Below are positions 45,705-57,176 of a stretch of DNA of 64,000 nt, piece by piece. The DNA is from Anagrus nilaparvatae (taxonomy: Eukaryota > Arthropoda > Insecta > Hymenoptera > Mymaridae). Location of the stretch: positions 14,758,501-14,822,500 of the forward strand of contig JAKSXM010000007.1 of NCBI GenBank assembly GCA_022575985.1. Direction: 5' to 3'. The first letter of the stretch is position 1. Each line of letters begins with the position of its first letter. The translations under genes were made by a program, and so were the position numbers. The notes under the pieces were generated by a model that was not told where the DNA came from, did no database searches, and saw only the letters and a list, made by a program, of their open reading frames with translations.

Positions 45705-46352
45705 AAAGATAGTGTAATAAGCACCTAGTTAATTCATTGATTTTAATTAATTTTAGATATTTTACACAAAAATCATTGTTTGATCTTTTTTCTTCTTAAA
45801 AAATTTTTTGAAACAAAATTTTATTTTTTAAATCATTTTAAAGATAATAATTGAATTTTACAAATTTTAAAACTATTATCAGCTACAATTAATATTTTAT
45901 ATTTGTTTATAATTTTTTTGTGATTGCACTTAGAAGTATATACTCTGAATATTTTACAAATGCGAAATTTTTTTCTAAATGTGAGCTTGAATTTTTAGTT
46001 TGTGCCATGATTTTAAAAAAATTAATAAATAAGAAGCCTGAATTTAAAATAAACAGAAAAATTAAAAGCTCTAATTTAGAAAAAAGTATGATATTAAACA
46101 TTAGATTAAGCCATAATAATCTTAAGTCGTTGTTAAGAAAAAATTTGTCCCTAGAAAGCATTTTTTATGTAAAATAGTTAACGTTGCAGGTGCATAAAAC
46201 TTAATAATTTTAATTTTAGTTGTACTATTTTGAATGAAAAATTTTTTTGAATGAAAAGTATTGATATAATTTTATGAATGCAAATTTAATGTTTTTGCAG
46301 AACAAGTGAAAGCAATTTGATTTATAATAAGCGTTTTATTGTATTTTTTCAG
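45705..46352. other. Non-coding stretch
   Basis: AT-rich; short open frames on both strands at 45907-46177 overlap each other, have no recognisable domain and reflect low-complexity sequence. Ends with the acceptor TATTTTTTCAG. Confidence 0.4.
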
Positions 46353-46720
46353 ATTTTCAAGATTATTTACCAAGTAACATGTATGAAACACTATACGAAG
46401 GCACAGGGAAATTTCCAAAAGAGTTATTAAATACAGCAAGCACAAATCAACACTTAAGAAATAAATTTTATTGTTCAAAATGTCCTCGTTCCTTTTCACA
46501 ATATTGCAGTCTTTGGAGGCACATTAAATATGAATGCGGAAAAGAGCCAAGATTTAAATGTCCTTATTGTAATTTTTTGACTAAACAGACGTCGACAGTT
46601 TATCAACACATTAGAACAAGGCATATTGGAGAAACTTCTTACATTATTGACATTCTAAATAATAAAGAAATTATACCACGTAAAAGTCGTCGAAAATTTT
46701 TTTCAAATCAATATTTTTAA
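46353..46720 (+). CDS. lola: lola alternative 3' exon, finger pair with basic tail
   Basis: TGTATTTTTTCAG ends at 46352; AT-TTT-CAA gives DFQDYLPSNMYETLYEG.... About 122 residues to TAA 46718-46720. Finger 1 C2HC (CSKC...RHIKYEC), linker GKEPRF, finger 2 C2H2 (CPYC...QHIRTRH), tail SYIIDILNNKEIIPRKSRRK, with Y-x-x-D and a basic end. Complete and canonical. Confidence 0.93.
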
Positions 46721-47039
46721 AATAATATTTTTTAATTACATTATACTAAATGAAAGAAAAAATGTAAAAAAAATTGTTGTTAAAACACCTGAAAATCTTT
46801 ACATCTGTCATTTTCTAGAGTATTTAGAGTATTAAAATCTTTATTTAATTATTTTCAGTTTATTTCATGTAAATTATATCAGAAGTGTATGGAATGTAAT
46901 TAGAATAAACTTTTAAATTTTCTGATGTACCTGCGTTTATTTTTTAATATTTAAATTCTTTAAAATTTTAGTTAATAAACTTTTGAACAGGTCTTTAGAA
47001 TTAACATCATTTTACGATCCATAATTTGGGAATTATTAT

Positions 47040-47240
47040 TTGAAAATTGCAAGCGAAAAGAGAATTTTTATCAAAAATTGTGCTTCAAAGGGCTTGAAAG
47101 GTAACATTTACATAAAAAAAATGAGACCAACCAGAAGTGTTTTGGTTACTTTGCGAAGTGACAGCGTTATATTAAAAATTATCAAAAAACACTATTTAAG
47201 AGTATTGAGCCTTGGGTTTCTGTAATAAAGTCATTGTAAG
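47040..47240. repeat. Fragment of the foldback-arm repeat family
   Basis: GCTTCAAAGGGCTTGAAAGG, AATGAGACCAACCAGAAGTG and GTTATATTAAAAATTATC occur here in the same order as in the foldback at 54854-55843 (compare AATGAGACCAACCAGAAGAG near 55636). A single arm piece without its partner, hence a solo relic. Confidence 0.55.
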
Positions 47241-47597
47241 TTGGTTTTCCAAAGGTAGCAGTTTCTCCTTATTAGTAAACTTTTAGTGTTAATGTGATTG
47301 AAAATTTCATTATTTTTTACTTTTTATTTTCACTAAAACACAATTTTGAAAATTAAAAATCAGAATTCTTTTTTCAAAAATCTTAATTACTTTTAAGGGA
47401 TTTTAAGTAGAAAAAAATTCAATTCAGCAATATTACATGCAATTAAATTATTGAAATTTAATATTGTCTTTAATCAAAATTCTTATTTTTGAATGAATTA
47501 CATTAAAAAATTTATTTTTAATCAAATCATGTTTTAAATGCCAATTTAACAATAATTTATAACCATACTTTTTCACTCATTAATTTAAAATTTTCAG

Positions 47598-47872
47598 TTG
47601 CCGTTACTTCAAAGAAATGGCCTGAAAAAAGACCAAATAGAGTAGCTTATCAAGGCCAAAGTCTTAAAATCAATAACCTTCAATGTCTTGGATGCAAAAA
47701 AATATTTACAAGGCACTCTAATTTAAATCGTCATCGACGTTACGAATGTGGAAAGAAACCTTCATATAAATGTCCATATTGTAATTTTTTAAGTAAATAT
47801 TCATCAGCTATTTATCGACACGTCAGAAGATACCATCCGAATAATCAAGTTTCTTTATTTAAATACTCATAA
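47598..47872 (+). CDS. lola: lola alternative 3' exon, finger pair
   Basis: TTAAAATTTTCAG ends at 47597; TT-GCC-GTT gives VAVTSKKWPEKRPNRVAYQG.... About 90 residues to TAA 47870-47872. Basic spacer of about 33 residues, finger 1 C2HC (CLGC...RHRRYEC), linker GKKPSY, finger 2 C2H2 (CPYC...RHVRRYH), tail NNQVSLFKYS without Y-x-x-D. No usable internal ATG before the fingers. Confidence 0.9.
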
Positions 47873-49109
47873 ATCGTATTATGGAATTTTAATTGTAAAA
47901 TAAATTATTACCTAATAAATATTGTTTTTATTGTTGTAATCAAACCTTGCACTAGAAATGTGGGTTACAAATTTTTCTACTGGTTTTGTACAATTTAATA
48001 GTGGTACTTATTTTGTCACACTGACATGAGTGTCAAATTAACTAAACGAATTTAAATCGATGCCAAGTGCAATTCATGCTTAATTTTAATAATGAATAAT
48101 TTCCAAAATCTTATTCTATTTTTCAGTTACATTTAAAAGTTTTTATATATTTACGAAAATTTGTAAATTTATGATTTTTACCGTAAATTTATTAATTTTG
48201 TGCAAATAAACCATTTTTTGTTAATTTAAAAGCAGTGAGCATTTTACATGCGTTTTCCTATATCTCCCTCTTACGTAATTAGTTCTCTGTAAAGTGAAAG
48301 AAATCTAGCGTAGGAGGGTCAATTCAACCAAAAAATAACATAAATACTAAAAATTAATAAAAACAAAGCTCAGTTTTAAAGGTATAAGCTGGGTATAACA
48401 TATAAATGGGTTAAAGTAAAGTTTTTTATATAGGCTTGCATGGAGAGGTCGCAAAATACGTTTCAAAATACTTTAAATTAACAATTAAAAAAAAAAAAAT
48501 TAAGGCCGCGGTAAAGAACGAGGATTAGATATGGAAGGCTAGAAATTTTTCGAAAAATTATTTTTTTATGTTTAATTTCGACAAAAAATATTTGTGGCCG
48601 ATTCAAAAACTTGACCATTCAAACTCTAAACACTTCACTAATAATAACACATGTATAGAATTTGATTCAGTTATTAATGCACATGTAAAGTTAATTTCTA
48701 TATTTCAATTAATTGTTTAAAAATACTAGACTATACCGGGCTCACGTTGCGTTGTTCGCCCGCATTATAATTTTCCCTTAGCTTTATTAAAAAACATCAA
48801 ACAAATATAGGTTACAACCTATAAAGAAAATATAAAAATTCAAATTTGTAAGCAATCAATTTGATTGGTCTTTATACTGTCCACAAAATGGCGGCTCCCA
48901 TAAAGCGCATCAATTTTTATATAGGGGTTGTATGGGCAAGTACCCAAACCTTATGTAAACTTTATATCTCTCAGTTAAGAGAACTTTAAAAAAAAAAAAA
49001 AAAAAATTCATTTAATAGATAGATAGATATATGAACTCATCAATTGCATTTAATTATTTTCAATGTTAATTTATAAGAAATCTAAATACTTTAATTTTTT
49101 TTTTTACAG
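47873..49109. other. Non-coding, partly repetitive
   Basis: At about 48500-48640 a segment loosely repeats 430-560 of this window. A poly-A run of about 18 lies at 48989-49006 and ATAGATAGATAG at 49016-49030. No exon before the acceptor at 49109. Confidence 0.4.
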
Positions 49110-49441
49110 ATGACGTAAAGGATTTTATTTTACCAACGATATTAAATATCAAAACAGACTTTACTATGCCAATGATAAACCCACAACAACAGCCAATTGA
49201 GAAAAAATATGTTTGTGGTGAATGCGGGAAAGCTTACGGTTACGAGAACAATCTGAATAGGCACGTTATTTATGAGTGTGGTAAAAGTGGAAGATTCCAA
49301 TGTCCATATTGTGATATTGTTGCTAAATTACAACCGAATATGTGGAAACATATTAAAACTTGTCATCCTAACCTACAAATATATTGTACTGATAAATTTA
49401 CTAATTCAATGGTCATGCCTGGAATGAGACGGACGAAATAA
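49110..49441 (+). CDS. lola: lola alternative 3' exon, finger pair
   Basis: TTTTTTTTTTTACAG ends at 49109; AT-GAC-GTA gives DDVKDFILPTILNIKTDF.... About 110 residues to TAA 49439-49441. Finger 1 C2HC (CGEC...RHVIYEC), linker GKSGRF, finger 2 C2H2 (CPYC...KHIKTCH), tail PNLQIYCTDKFTNSMVMPGMRR. The tail groups it with the exons at 61333, 61890 and 62516. Confidence 0.92.
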
Positions 49442-49583
49442 TTCCTTGATTTTACGCTTTTTCTAACCTCAAACGATCATTGTTTTCATATTTAATGATG
49501 AATATGTGGTTTGTAATTTCCATGTCGAGCAAAAAAAATACCAATGCATGAAATGTCAAATTCTATTTTTTGTCTCTTCTTAA

Positions 49584-50059
49584 GGGAGTTGACGCGTGGA
49601 GGAAAGAAGATATATTTTTTTTCGGACTTCTTTCTTCCTCTCACGAGTTTCGTATAAGAAATTCCAAAATGTTATTGTTTATATTTCTGTAAATAAACTC
49701 CTAAGAACTCTGAAATTTTTTCAGTGTGTTTTTATAATAATAAATTATATTTTAACTAAATATTATCAAAATCTGTTTTGTAAATTTTTTGTTTGGAGCT
49801 CTTAAAATCTCTTACGGTGAATAAGTATGTAATATAAATAAGTACGTATTGTACAAAATTTACAAAACAGATTTTGATAATATTTAGTTAAAATATAATT
49901 TATTATTATAAAAACACACTGAAAAAATTTCAGAGTTCTTAGGAGTTTATTTACAGAAATATAAACAAAAACATTTTGGAATTTCTTATACGAAACTCGT
50001 GAGAGGAAGAAAGAAGTCCGAAAAAAAATATATCTTCTTTCCTCCACGCGTCAACTCCC
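49584..50059. mobile_element. 476-bp foldback MITE flanked by TTAA
   Basis: GGGAGTTGACGCGTGGAGGA at 49584 is inverted exactly at the right (TCCTCCACGCGTCAACTCCC-type end at 50059), and the arms of about 220 bp stay near-identical to the centre. TTAA flanks both ends (49580-49583 and 50060-50063). The two mirror-image open frames, one on each strand, are a consequence of the palindrome and not genes. A piggyBac-type target site. Confidence 0.8.
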
Positions 50060-50375
50060 TTAAACAAGCAGATTTGTTGCTCTGTAAAAAAATATTGTTT
50101 ATATAAAATAATGTAGAAACTAGGTTTACTTCTTCTTTGATACTAAAATTTTCCTTTAAACATCAAATAAATAACAGAAACAAAAGAATGTAGAACCTTG
50201 GATATAGAAAATATTTATATTTTAAATAAAGTTACTGAACATTATTTTACTCGTTTTTAAGTTTATTTCCTGCCATCAATTAATTTAAAATTGTTAATAA
50301 GTTAAATTTTAAGTACTTAAGAAAATTAGAAAAATTGCGCTTGTAATTTGTAATGACATAAAACTTTATTTACAG

Positions 50376-50604
50376 ATTTTTACTATAATAACGATGAAAA
50401 GAAAAAGTTCGTTTGTGTTAATTGTTTCAAACCGTACTCTGTCGAGAGAAGTTTATGGAGGCACATGAAATACGAATGTGGTCAATCACCAAGATTTCAA
50501 TGTCCATAATGCAATTTATGTAAATAAATTCAATTCAATTTAAGCAAAGTCATTTATGGAGTCACATTAGAAACATTCGTCCTGGCCTTAAAATTTTTTG
50601 TTAA
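50376..50604 (+). pseudogene. lola: Decayed lola exon: finger 1 intact, finger 2 stopped and shifted
   Basis: CTTTATTTACAG ends at 50375; AT-TTT-TAC gives DFYYNNDEKKKFVCVNC.... Finger 1 is complete (C2HC, RHMKYEC) with linker GQSPRFQCP. The next codon, normally Tyr of CPYC, is TAA (50507-50509). The frame then shifts; QSHLWSHIRNIRPGLKIFC, the end of finger 2 with its last His changed to Arg, is read one frame over to TAA 50602-50604. As it stands the exon could still yield a one-finger protein of about 44 residues. Confidence 0.78.
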
Positions 50605-50826
50605 GATAGTAATCGATAGTAATGAAGAAAAGCTACCTAGGATTAAAAAATTATAATTTTTGGTTGAAATTTAAATTAATTTTTTCTTTTTCTTATACTT
50701 GTTATTAAAATTTTTTTCTTGTTTCCCAAATACTTACTAATTTATTGATATTTATTTCTCGATTTTATGATTTACTTGTTTTTAAAAACTATTTTTTCAT
50801 ATTTTTTATTTTTTATTTGTTTTCAG

Positions 50827-51020
50827 ATGATTATAAGAACATTGATATAAAAATAAATATTCAGTATCCACCTGTAATCAATTTGCCATATCATTCAAAA
50901 CATTGTAACTGCGTTGATTGCAATAAATCTTATACTTTTGAAAGAAGTTTAATGGAATGTGCTTTTTTGATTATTTTTTTGTTGCATACCAATATTTTCA
51001 TGCCATTTAATTTCTTTTAA
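50827..51020 (+). pseudogene. lola: Decayed lola exon: deletion inside finger 1
   Basis: TTTGTTTTCAG ends at 50826; AT-GAT-TAT gives DDYKNIDIKINIQYP.... The first half of finger 1 is present (CVDCNKSYTFERSLM) but the segment holding the zinc-binding His is deleted, and the frame goes from ECAFLI into a hydrophobic stretch ending at TAA 51018-51020. No second finger remains. It lies about 220 bp past the previous decayed exon, whose ERSL core it shares. Confidence 0.75.
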
Positions 51021-51626
51021 ATGTCTAAACCCCATTAAACATTTTTTTTTAATAGTATTTCGTTTCATAGAAAAGTTGAAGTATTAGTATTGAATGTAGC
51101 AGCATATATCCAATAATAAATTTTCTTCGAATAGTGTCCTGTTTTATAGAAAAGTTTTAATTTCAATTTTTTTATGCAATGATATCATTGTATTAGTATT
51201 TAATATAGCAGAATATACCTTCAAATAATTTGAGATTTAATTTACACTTGTAAATCATGAAAGAAAAAACGTATAACAGGTTTGTGTGTTAACACAACCA
51301 ACGAGCACGGAACATGTTCACTTATAACAGTTTTAACTTATACTCCCTAATAATTATAAGCCCTAGAACCGAAATTATAATAAGTCTCTAAATTGAAATT
51401 ATTCTAAGCCCATGTCTAAAGTATTTTAAGTCCTTAAATAAAAAGTATCAAGAAGTTATCAAAATTATTCCCCCTAAATCCCTACATCTAAATTAATCTA
51501 CGTTTCTAAATCAAAAATATCTATTTGACCTCCCTCCCCCTAACAACGTTAATTTTTCACTTTTTTGGGTAAAAAAGGCATGTTTTTGATGTTTTTACCC
51601 TTTGTACCCCTTTTCTGAAGGGTGTA
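51021..51626. other. Non-coding, with dispersed repeat
   Basis: It includes the AAACATGTTC...TAAGTCCCTAAAT-type repeat (about 51285-51480), also seen near 37860 and 57690-57920. No exon. Confidence 0.4.
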
Positions 51627-52915
51627 CACTAGGGTGATTAAAAAAAAAAATAAAAGTGCTTGAAATAAGCTCTTCATGGAGTATGTTATTGTACACATGA
51701 TAACATAATACCATGGAAAATTTGAGCCCATTTGGTGACGTTTAAGAGGTCGCGCAAGTCTCTAGAAGCTTTTTCAAAATTGAAAAACGAGGGAAGCTCA
51801 CAGTGGATTCACAAAAATTTTTTAAAAGGCTTTAAATATCCCTAGGGATACGTTTTTTTGGTTGCTAGTTTCAAAAATCATGGTTCCAGAACATAAAAAT
51901 GTGTTAAAAGCCCCTAAATTGGCGAAAAACACCCTTCTTTTAGGGTAATTTTCCCAATTTTTCGCTAAAAATTCATAAAAAACCAATGAAAAACTGTTAT
52001 CTTAGTTAGTTCTCTAAAAATGTGATTTACTGATTGCATATTATATGCAAATAAAGTATTTTTTTCCCATTTAACCCCTGTATTAATGTTTCAATTTGCC
52101 CAAAATAGGGGTTGAACTACCTCAAATATCACAAAAAAATAGTAAAATTTGATAAATTTTATGTTTAACAAGGTTATTGCTTATATTTGATGCAAGATAT
52201 GATTATTTTACAAAAAAAAGCAAAATATACAACCCCTAGGAATGAAAACCACCCCTTTATTTTATTTTAAACCTTATTTTATTTCTGTAATAAATTAATA
52301 TTAATTTTAAGGGTTGAAATAAAATAAAGGGGTGGTTTTCATTCCTAGGGGTTGCATATTTTGCTTTTTTTTGTAAAATAATCATATAATTTAACAAATT
52401 TTACTATTTTTTTGTGATATTTGGGGTAGTTCAACCCTTATTTTGGGCAAATTGAAACCTTAATACAGGGGTTAAATGGGAAGAAAATACTTTATTTGCA
52501 TATAATATGCAATCAGTAAATCACATTTTTAGAGAACTAACTAAGATAACAGTTTTTCATTGGTTTTTTATGAATTTTTAGCGAAAAATTGGGAAAATTA
52601 CCCTAAAAGAAGGGTGTTTTTCGCCAATTTAGGGGCTTTTAACACATTTTTATGTTCTGGAACCATGATTTTTGAAACTAGCAACCAAAAAAACGTATCT
52701 CTAGGGATATTTAAAGCCTTTTAAAAAATTTTTGTGAATCCACTGTGAGCTTCCCTCGTTTTTCAATTTTGAAAAAGCTTAGAGACTTGCGCGACCTCTA
52801 AAACGTCACCAAATGGGCTCAAATTTTCCATGGTATCTTGTTATCATGTTTACAATAACATACTCCATTAAGAGCTAATTTCAAGCACTTTTTTTTTTTT
52901 TTAATCACCCTAGTG
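51627..52915. mobile_element. 1.3-kb foldback element with TA duplication
   Basis: CACTAGGGTGATTAAAAAAA at 51627 is inverted at the right end (AATCACCCTAGTG, ending 52915). TA flanks both ends. The arms, about 640 bp each, are near-perfect mirror copies up to a short centre near 52290. No coding capacity. Size and TA target fit a large non-autonomous Tc1/mariner-type foldback. Confidence 0.8.
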
Positions 52916-53169
52916 TACACCAAAAATAACCTTAAAACAGAAAAGTCAATAAGATTTTGGACCTAAAAATCAAACATGAAAAGGAGCACGTTTTGGCTGC
53001 GTTTGCAGTAATTGGTTAAATTTTTTTTTTTAATTATCATTTTAATATTTTATTTATTTTTGCTTCACCTATAATTCTACATAATTATCAATTATGAAGA
53101 TATTTATTTTGATGATGCCATTACTAAAGTTAAATTATAAAAATATTAATTAATGTTTTTCTTTTGCAG

Positions 53170-53249
53170 ATTTATTTTAATGGATATATCAAAAATTAAT
53201 TCAGTCCAGACAAAGAAATAAATTTTTTTGTGTAAATTGCCTTACATGA
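53170..53249 (+). pseudogene. Relic of a lola exon (acceptor plus CxxC only)
   Basis: TTTTTCTTTTGCAG ends at 53169; AT-TTA-TTT-TAA follows, a stop at the third codon. Sixteen codons later, still in the acceptor's frame, comes RNKFFCVNCLT and then TGA 53247-53249. KFFCVNC matches the start of finger 1 in the decayed exon at 50376 (KKFVCVNC). Nothing of the histidine half or of finger 2 is left. Confidence 0.65.
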
Positions 53250-53738
53250 CATGTACAGATAGATAAAAACATGAATACAATCTGGCCCAGTCTGCTTGTT
53301 TGTGTCTACTTATGGCCTTTGTACACTTGTTAAATAATGTACTACTTTTAAAAGATTAATAACTTCTTACGATTTTGATAAGAAAATAACAGTTCCTTGC
53401 ACTGGAACTTTAGTCACATTGTAATTTTATAAATATTTATTAATTATCTAACAAGCAATATACTAAAATAGTTTTTAGAAAATAACAAAATACTAGTAAA
53501 CAAACTGTAGAATTGTTTAAGGTTTTTTTAGAGCACTACTAAAACCAAGTTTTATGTTAAGTAGCTTTTTTTACTTACAACTTTTAAAATAAACAATGTT
53601 TCGTATGCATGTAAAGTTATTTGATGCAGCTTTTTTCAAAAAATACTAATCATCATAAAACAGCAAACAAATAAATTAAACAGTGATCAGGTAATTTAAA
53701 AGAACGAAGATTAAAATATTTTTGATTATGTGTTACAG
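53250..53738. other. Non-coding stretch
   Basis: Unremarkable AT-rich DNA ending in the acceptor ATGTGTTACAG of the next exon. Confidence 0.4.
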
Positions 53739-54121
53739 TGTTGATTCCCTATGCAGATGACCAGTTTCGGTGCAAGTATTGCAATTACGTATATTCAAGC
53801 CAAGGTTTTCTAAGAAGACATCTTATAAACGGTTGTGATTACTTAAAAAAATCATCTTCAGGCCGTCAATCGTCTACAAGAATTCCAATGAAAAGAAAGA
53901 ACGTACCGAAGAATCACAAATGTCCAATTTGTTTTCAGTTATTCAAGAGCAGAGAAACTCTGGTTTCTCATTTGAGAGATACTTGCGGACAACTTCCGAA
54001 ATACAAATGTCCTTACTGCGATCTAAAATCCAAGAGACCTCATAATATCAAGGCTCATGTTAGGAACAAACACGAGGGTCAAGCATTTTACCTTATCAAT
54101 ATAAGCAGTGAATATGACTGA
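53739..54121 (+). CDS. lola: lola alternative 3' exon with three fingers
   Basis: ATGTGTTACAG ends at 53738; TG-TTG-ATT gives (G)TG = Val, VLIPYADDQFRCKYC.... About 127 residues to TGA 54119-54121. It has an extra finger: C2HC (CKYC...RHLINGC) at about residues 12-33, then a basic linker of about 25 residues (SSTRIPMKRKNVPKNH), a second C2HC (CPIC...SHLRDTC), linker GQLPKY, and C2H2 (CPYC...AHVRNKH). Tail QAFYLINISSEYD. The added N-terminal finger has the finger-1 form, suggesting internal duplication or fusion of two exons. Confidence 0.9.
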
Positions 54122-54853
54122 AAATTTAATTGATATATTACATGTTATATAAAAAATTCATCATTTCAAGTTTTTTTTTTTTTCGCACAATAACACACAA
54201 TTAGTACAAAATTTTTCAGAGTTAAAAATTTGTTCCAGACAGAAAATTTGATAAATGTTAAGCTTTTGAAGAATTGATGCTTTTTTATGATAAACATGAA
54301 ATTAATTGAATACTTTTAAATTGATATAATAAATTTAAGATTTATTAAAAAAACTTATTTACCAGAAATAAAAATATATTTAAGTACTTTAATAAACATA
54401 GAATACTCAGCGGTTATAAAGTTTGAACTAGTTTTAAAAAATAAATATTATTAATCATAGTATTAAAATTTGCTATCATAGTATTTTAGCTCTTGTTATA
54501 ATTATATCTATGTTACTAACATTTGCAAATTATAATATGTATACGATTTATTATTTTATCTTTTTTTTTAATACTAAAAACCACAAAAACATTTAATAAA
54601 AAAATTAAATTAGATTAAATCTCGCACTGTAAAAAACCACCCTCGATTTCATTACCACAATTGAAAAGAGCTTAGTTTATAGAAATTAAAAAAAATTTTT
54701 TTAAATCAAAGGCGTTCTTTTCAGTGTATAATTACACTTTATAATCCCGTAGTTCAAAATATTCAACATTTAGCACTGATTTCGAGAGTGAAAAAAAGTT
54801 TGAATAGGTACACGAGTTCTTATAAGAGAAGTTCACTACCTGTGGAAAACTAA
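54122..54853. other. Non-coding stretch
   Basis: AT-rich, with no exon, hairpin or coding frame that I can support. Confidence 0.4.
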
Positions 54854-55843
54854 CAAGGGGAGTTCAATACATTTGCAACACCAAATTCCACCAAATGGTT
54901 ATGGATGAGTTTGTTATGTTGAAAAAACATGCCGACTACCCTCCCTTCATTCCAATGGGCCTTCTGGGCCTAGAAACGCAGGGCTCAATGTTATAAAATA
55001 GGATTTTTTGGTAATTTTCAATGAAACGCCAAAACCTCGCAAGTTAACCAAAACTCTTTTAATTGGTCTCATTTTTTTGGTTTAAGTATCACCTTTCATA
55101 CGCCACAAACCGAAATTTATTATCAATAATTCTGTTATCACTACAGCCAATTACCACAACGGTCATTTTTGGCTAAAAATGACCTATTTTTAAAATGCTG
55201 CTAAATTTGTAATTTCTGACAAAAATGGGTTTTATAGGTCTGGAAAAATTTTTACAAGCTTTAAGTTTCTAAAAATTTTTTGCTCGTCTCATTTTCTTGA
55301 TTCATTTTTAAGAAATGGCTCTTCAAAGTTAACATCAAAAATGAGCTTTTTTAAAAAATCGTAAAATTGGGACTATGCTTTCAAATTATCATATATAGTT
55401 AACAAATAATTGAAAAAGATAAAGTAAAAAAGTTTTGAAAACTTGAAGCTTGTACAAATTTTTTCAGGCCTACAAAACCCATTTTCGTCAGAAATTACAA
55501 ATTTGGCAGCAATTTAAAAATTGGCCATTTTTAGCCAAAAATTACCGTTTGGTTAATTGGCTATAGTGATGAGAGAATTAATGATAATAAATTTTGGTTT
55601 ACGGCGTATGAAATGTGATACTTAAACCAAAAAAATGAGACCAACCAGAAGAGTTTTGGTTAAAATGAGTAGTTGCAGCGTTATATTGAAAATTACTAAA
55701 AAATCCTAATTTATAACATTGAGCCCTGCGTTTCTGGGCCCAGAAGGCCCATTGGAATGAACGGAGGGCAGTCGGCATGTTTTTTCAACATAATAAACTC
55801 ATCCATAACCATTTGGTGTTCCAAATGTATTGAACTCCCCTTG
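54854..55843. mobile_element. 1-kb foldback element with TAA duplication
   Basis: CAAGGGGAGTTCAATACATT at 54854 is inverted at the right (AATGTATTGAACTCCCCTTG, ending 55843); TAA flanks both ends. The arms contain CATTCCAATGGGCCTTCTGG and GAGACCAACCAGAAGAGTTT and are related to the larger foldback at 29547-31702 and the fragment at 47040. A three-base TAA/TTA target suggests PIF/Harbinger, but no transposase is present. Confidence 0.72.
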
Positions 55844-55854
55844 TAAATCACACC

Positions 55855-56490
55855 AAATAGTTATGTATGAGTTTATCATGTTTAAAAAAATATAAGATTC
55901 CCTCCGTTCATGCCCATGGGTCTTCTGGGATTAGAAATGCAGAGTTACATGATATGAGATAAGCGTTTTTAGGCTTAAAATATTGCTTTATAAGCTTTAA
56001 ACATTCGGTTGAACTTTTTTTGTGTGTCCCAGCTTGAACCGAAATTTTCATCAGTAATTTTTTTACATTTTTCGGTCCAAAATGAGTAATTTTTAAATTG
56101 CTGCAAATTAACAATTTTCGGTGAAAATAGGGCTTATAATTCTTAAAAATTTTGTACAAGCCTTAAATTTCCAAAATTATATACTGGCCCTTTTCCAATT
56201 ATTTTTTTACAATATATTATCATTTAAAGTATAAGTTCAAATTCTAGGTTTTTTTTAAGAATGTCTTATCACTGTCGAATTTTTATCACTCTGTCTTTCA
56301 GATGTATCTCAAAAACAACTCAGATGATTATACAAAATTTTTGTAACATTCAAAAGCTATTTTTATCGAAAATTAAAAATTCAGCAGCAATTTATGTATT
56401 TGTCATTTTGATCCAAAAATGGACATTTGATTTATTGACTATAAACCCTTATCTTATAAAATTAAGCCCTGCAATTCCAGGCCCAAAGTG
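55855..56490. repeat. Degenerate second copy of the same foldback family
   Basis: CACCAAATAGTTATGTATGA, CCCATGGGTCTTCTGGGATT and CTGCAATTCCAGGCCCAAAG follow the order of the element at 54854-55843 with many differences, and the terminal duplication can no longer be recognised. An older insertion next to a younger one. Confidence 0.55.
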
Positions 56491-56986
56491 TCAATTCGAG
56501 AACGCAGGTAAATTTTTTTATCACAAAAACTGCTCCATAACCTTTAGTTAAATAAATGCAATTAATTAATTAATTAAGACGTTAATGATTATTAACCAAA
56601 ACAACAAATCTCAAAGCTGTAATTATAATAATTAATAATTATAATAATTTTCGGATTAATTCATCATCATAATTGAACGTTAAATTCTAAAAATAGTTAT
56701 AATGCAATTAATATTTATACCTGAAAAACTTATATTACAGATTATACAAAAAAAATGTTATTTATATTTTTGAATAAAGATTATTATACATAAATTTTAC
56801 AAATAATAGTTATCATTTGGTACATTTTCTGCTAACAATTTTTTGATTAAAACAGTATATTATGCATTAAGGACGGATTTTACATGTTTAAACAAAAATT
56901 TATTAAGGCACTGTACCCGATTGAACCTATTACCTACTGCGTTTATATGCTGCGTTACAAAAAAGACAAAAAAAGTTTACTTTTTA

Positions 56987-57173
56987 GGCACATTCTACAA
57001 TCATCCGGTAAACTATTGCGGTCGTCCGCTAGAAGTCCACAAGTCAGTGGTCTTGACATAAAATAAATGCACGTGTTTATTTTAATTTATCATTTACTTT
57101 CGGTTGGTGCCACTACCTTGCCAACCTCTAGCGGATGACCGCAAGAGTTTACCGGATGATTGAGGAATGTGCC
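56987..57173. mobile_element. MITE with GGCACATTCT termini and TTA duplication
   Basis: GGCACATTCTACAATCATCC at 56987 is inverted in GGATGATTGAGGAATGTGCC, ending at 57173; the subterminal GCGGTCGTCCGCTAGAAG / CTCTAGCGGATGACCGC arms pair too. TTA flanks both sides (56984-56986 and 57174-57176). 187 bp, no coding potential. The TTA target is typical of PIF/Harbinger MITEs. Confidence 0.75.
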
Positions 57174-57176
57174 TTA

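Noticed and set aside
45907..46177. Overlapping open frames on both strands
   Set aside because: Low-complexity AT-rich intron without a domain or acceptor.
49596..50047. Two nearly identical open frames on opposite strands
   Set aside because: They are mirror images created by the palindromic TTAA-flanked element.
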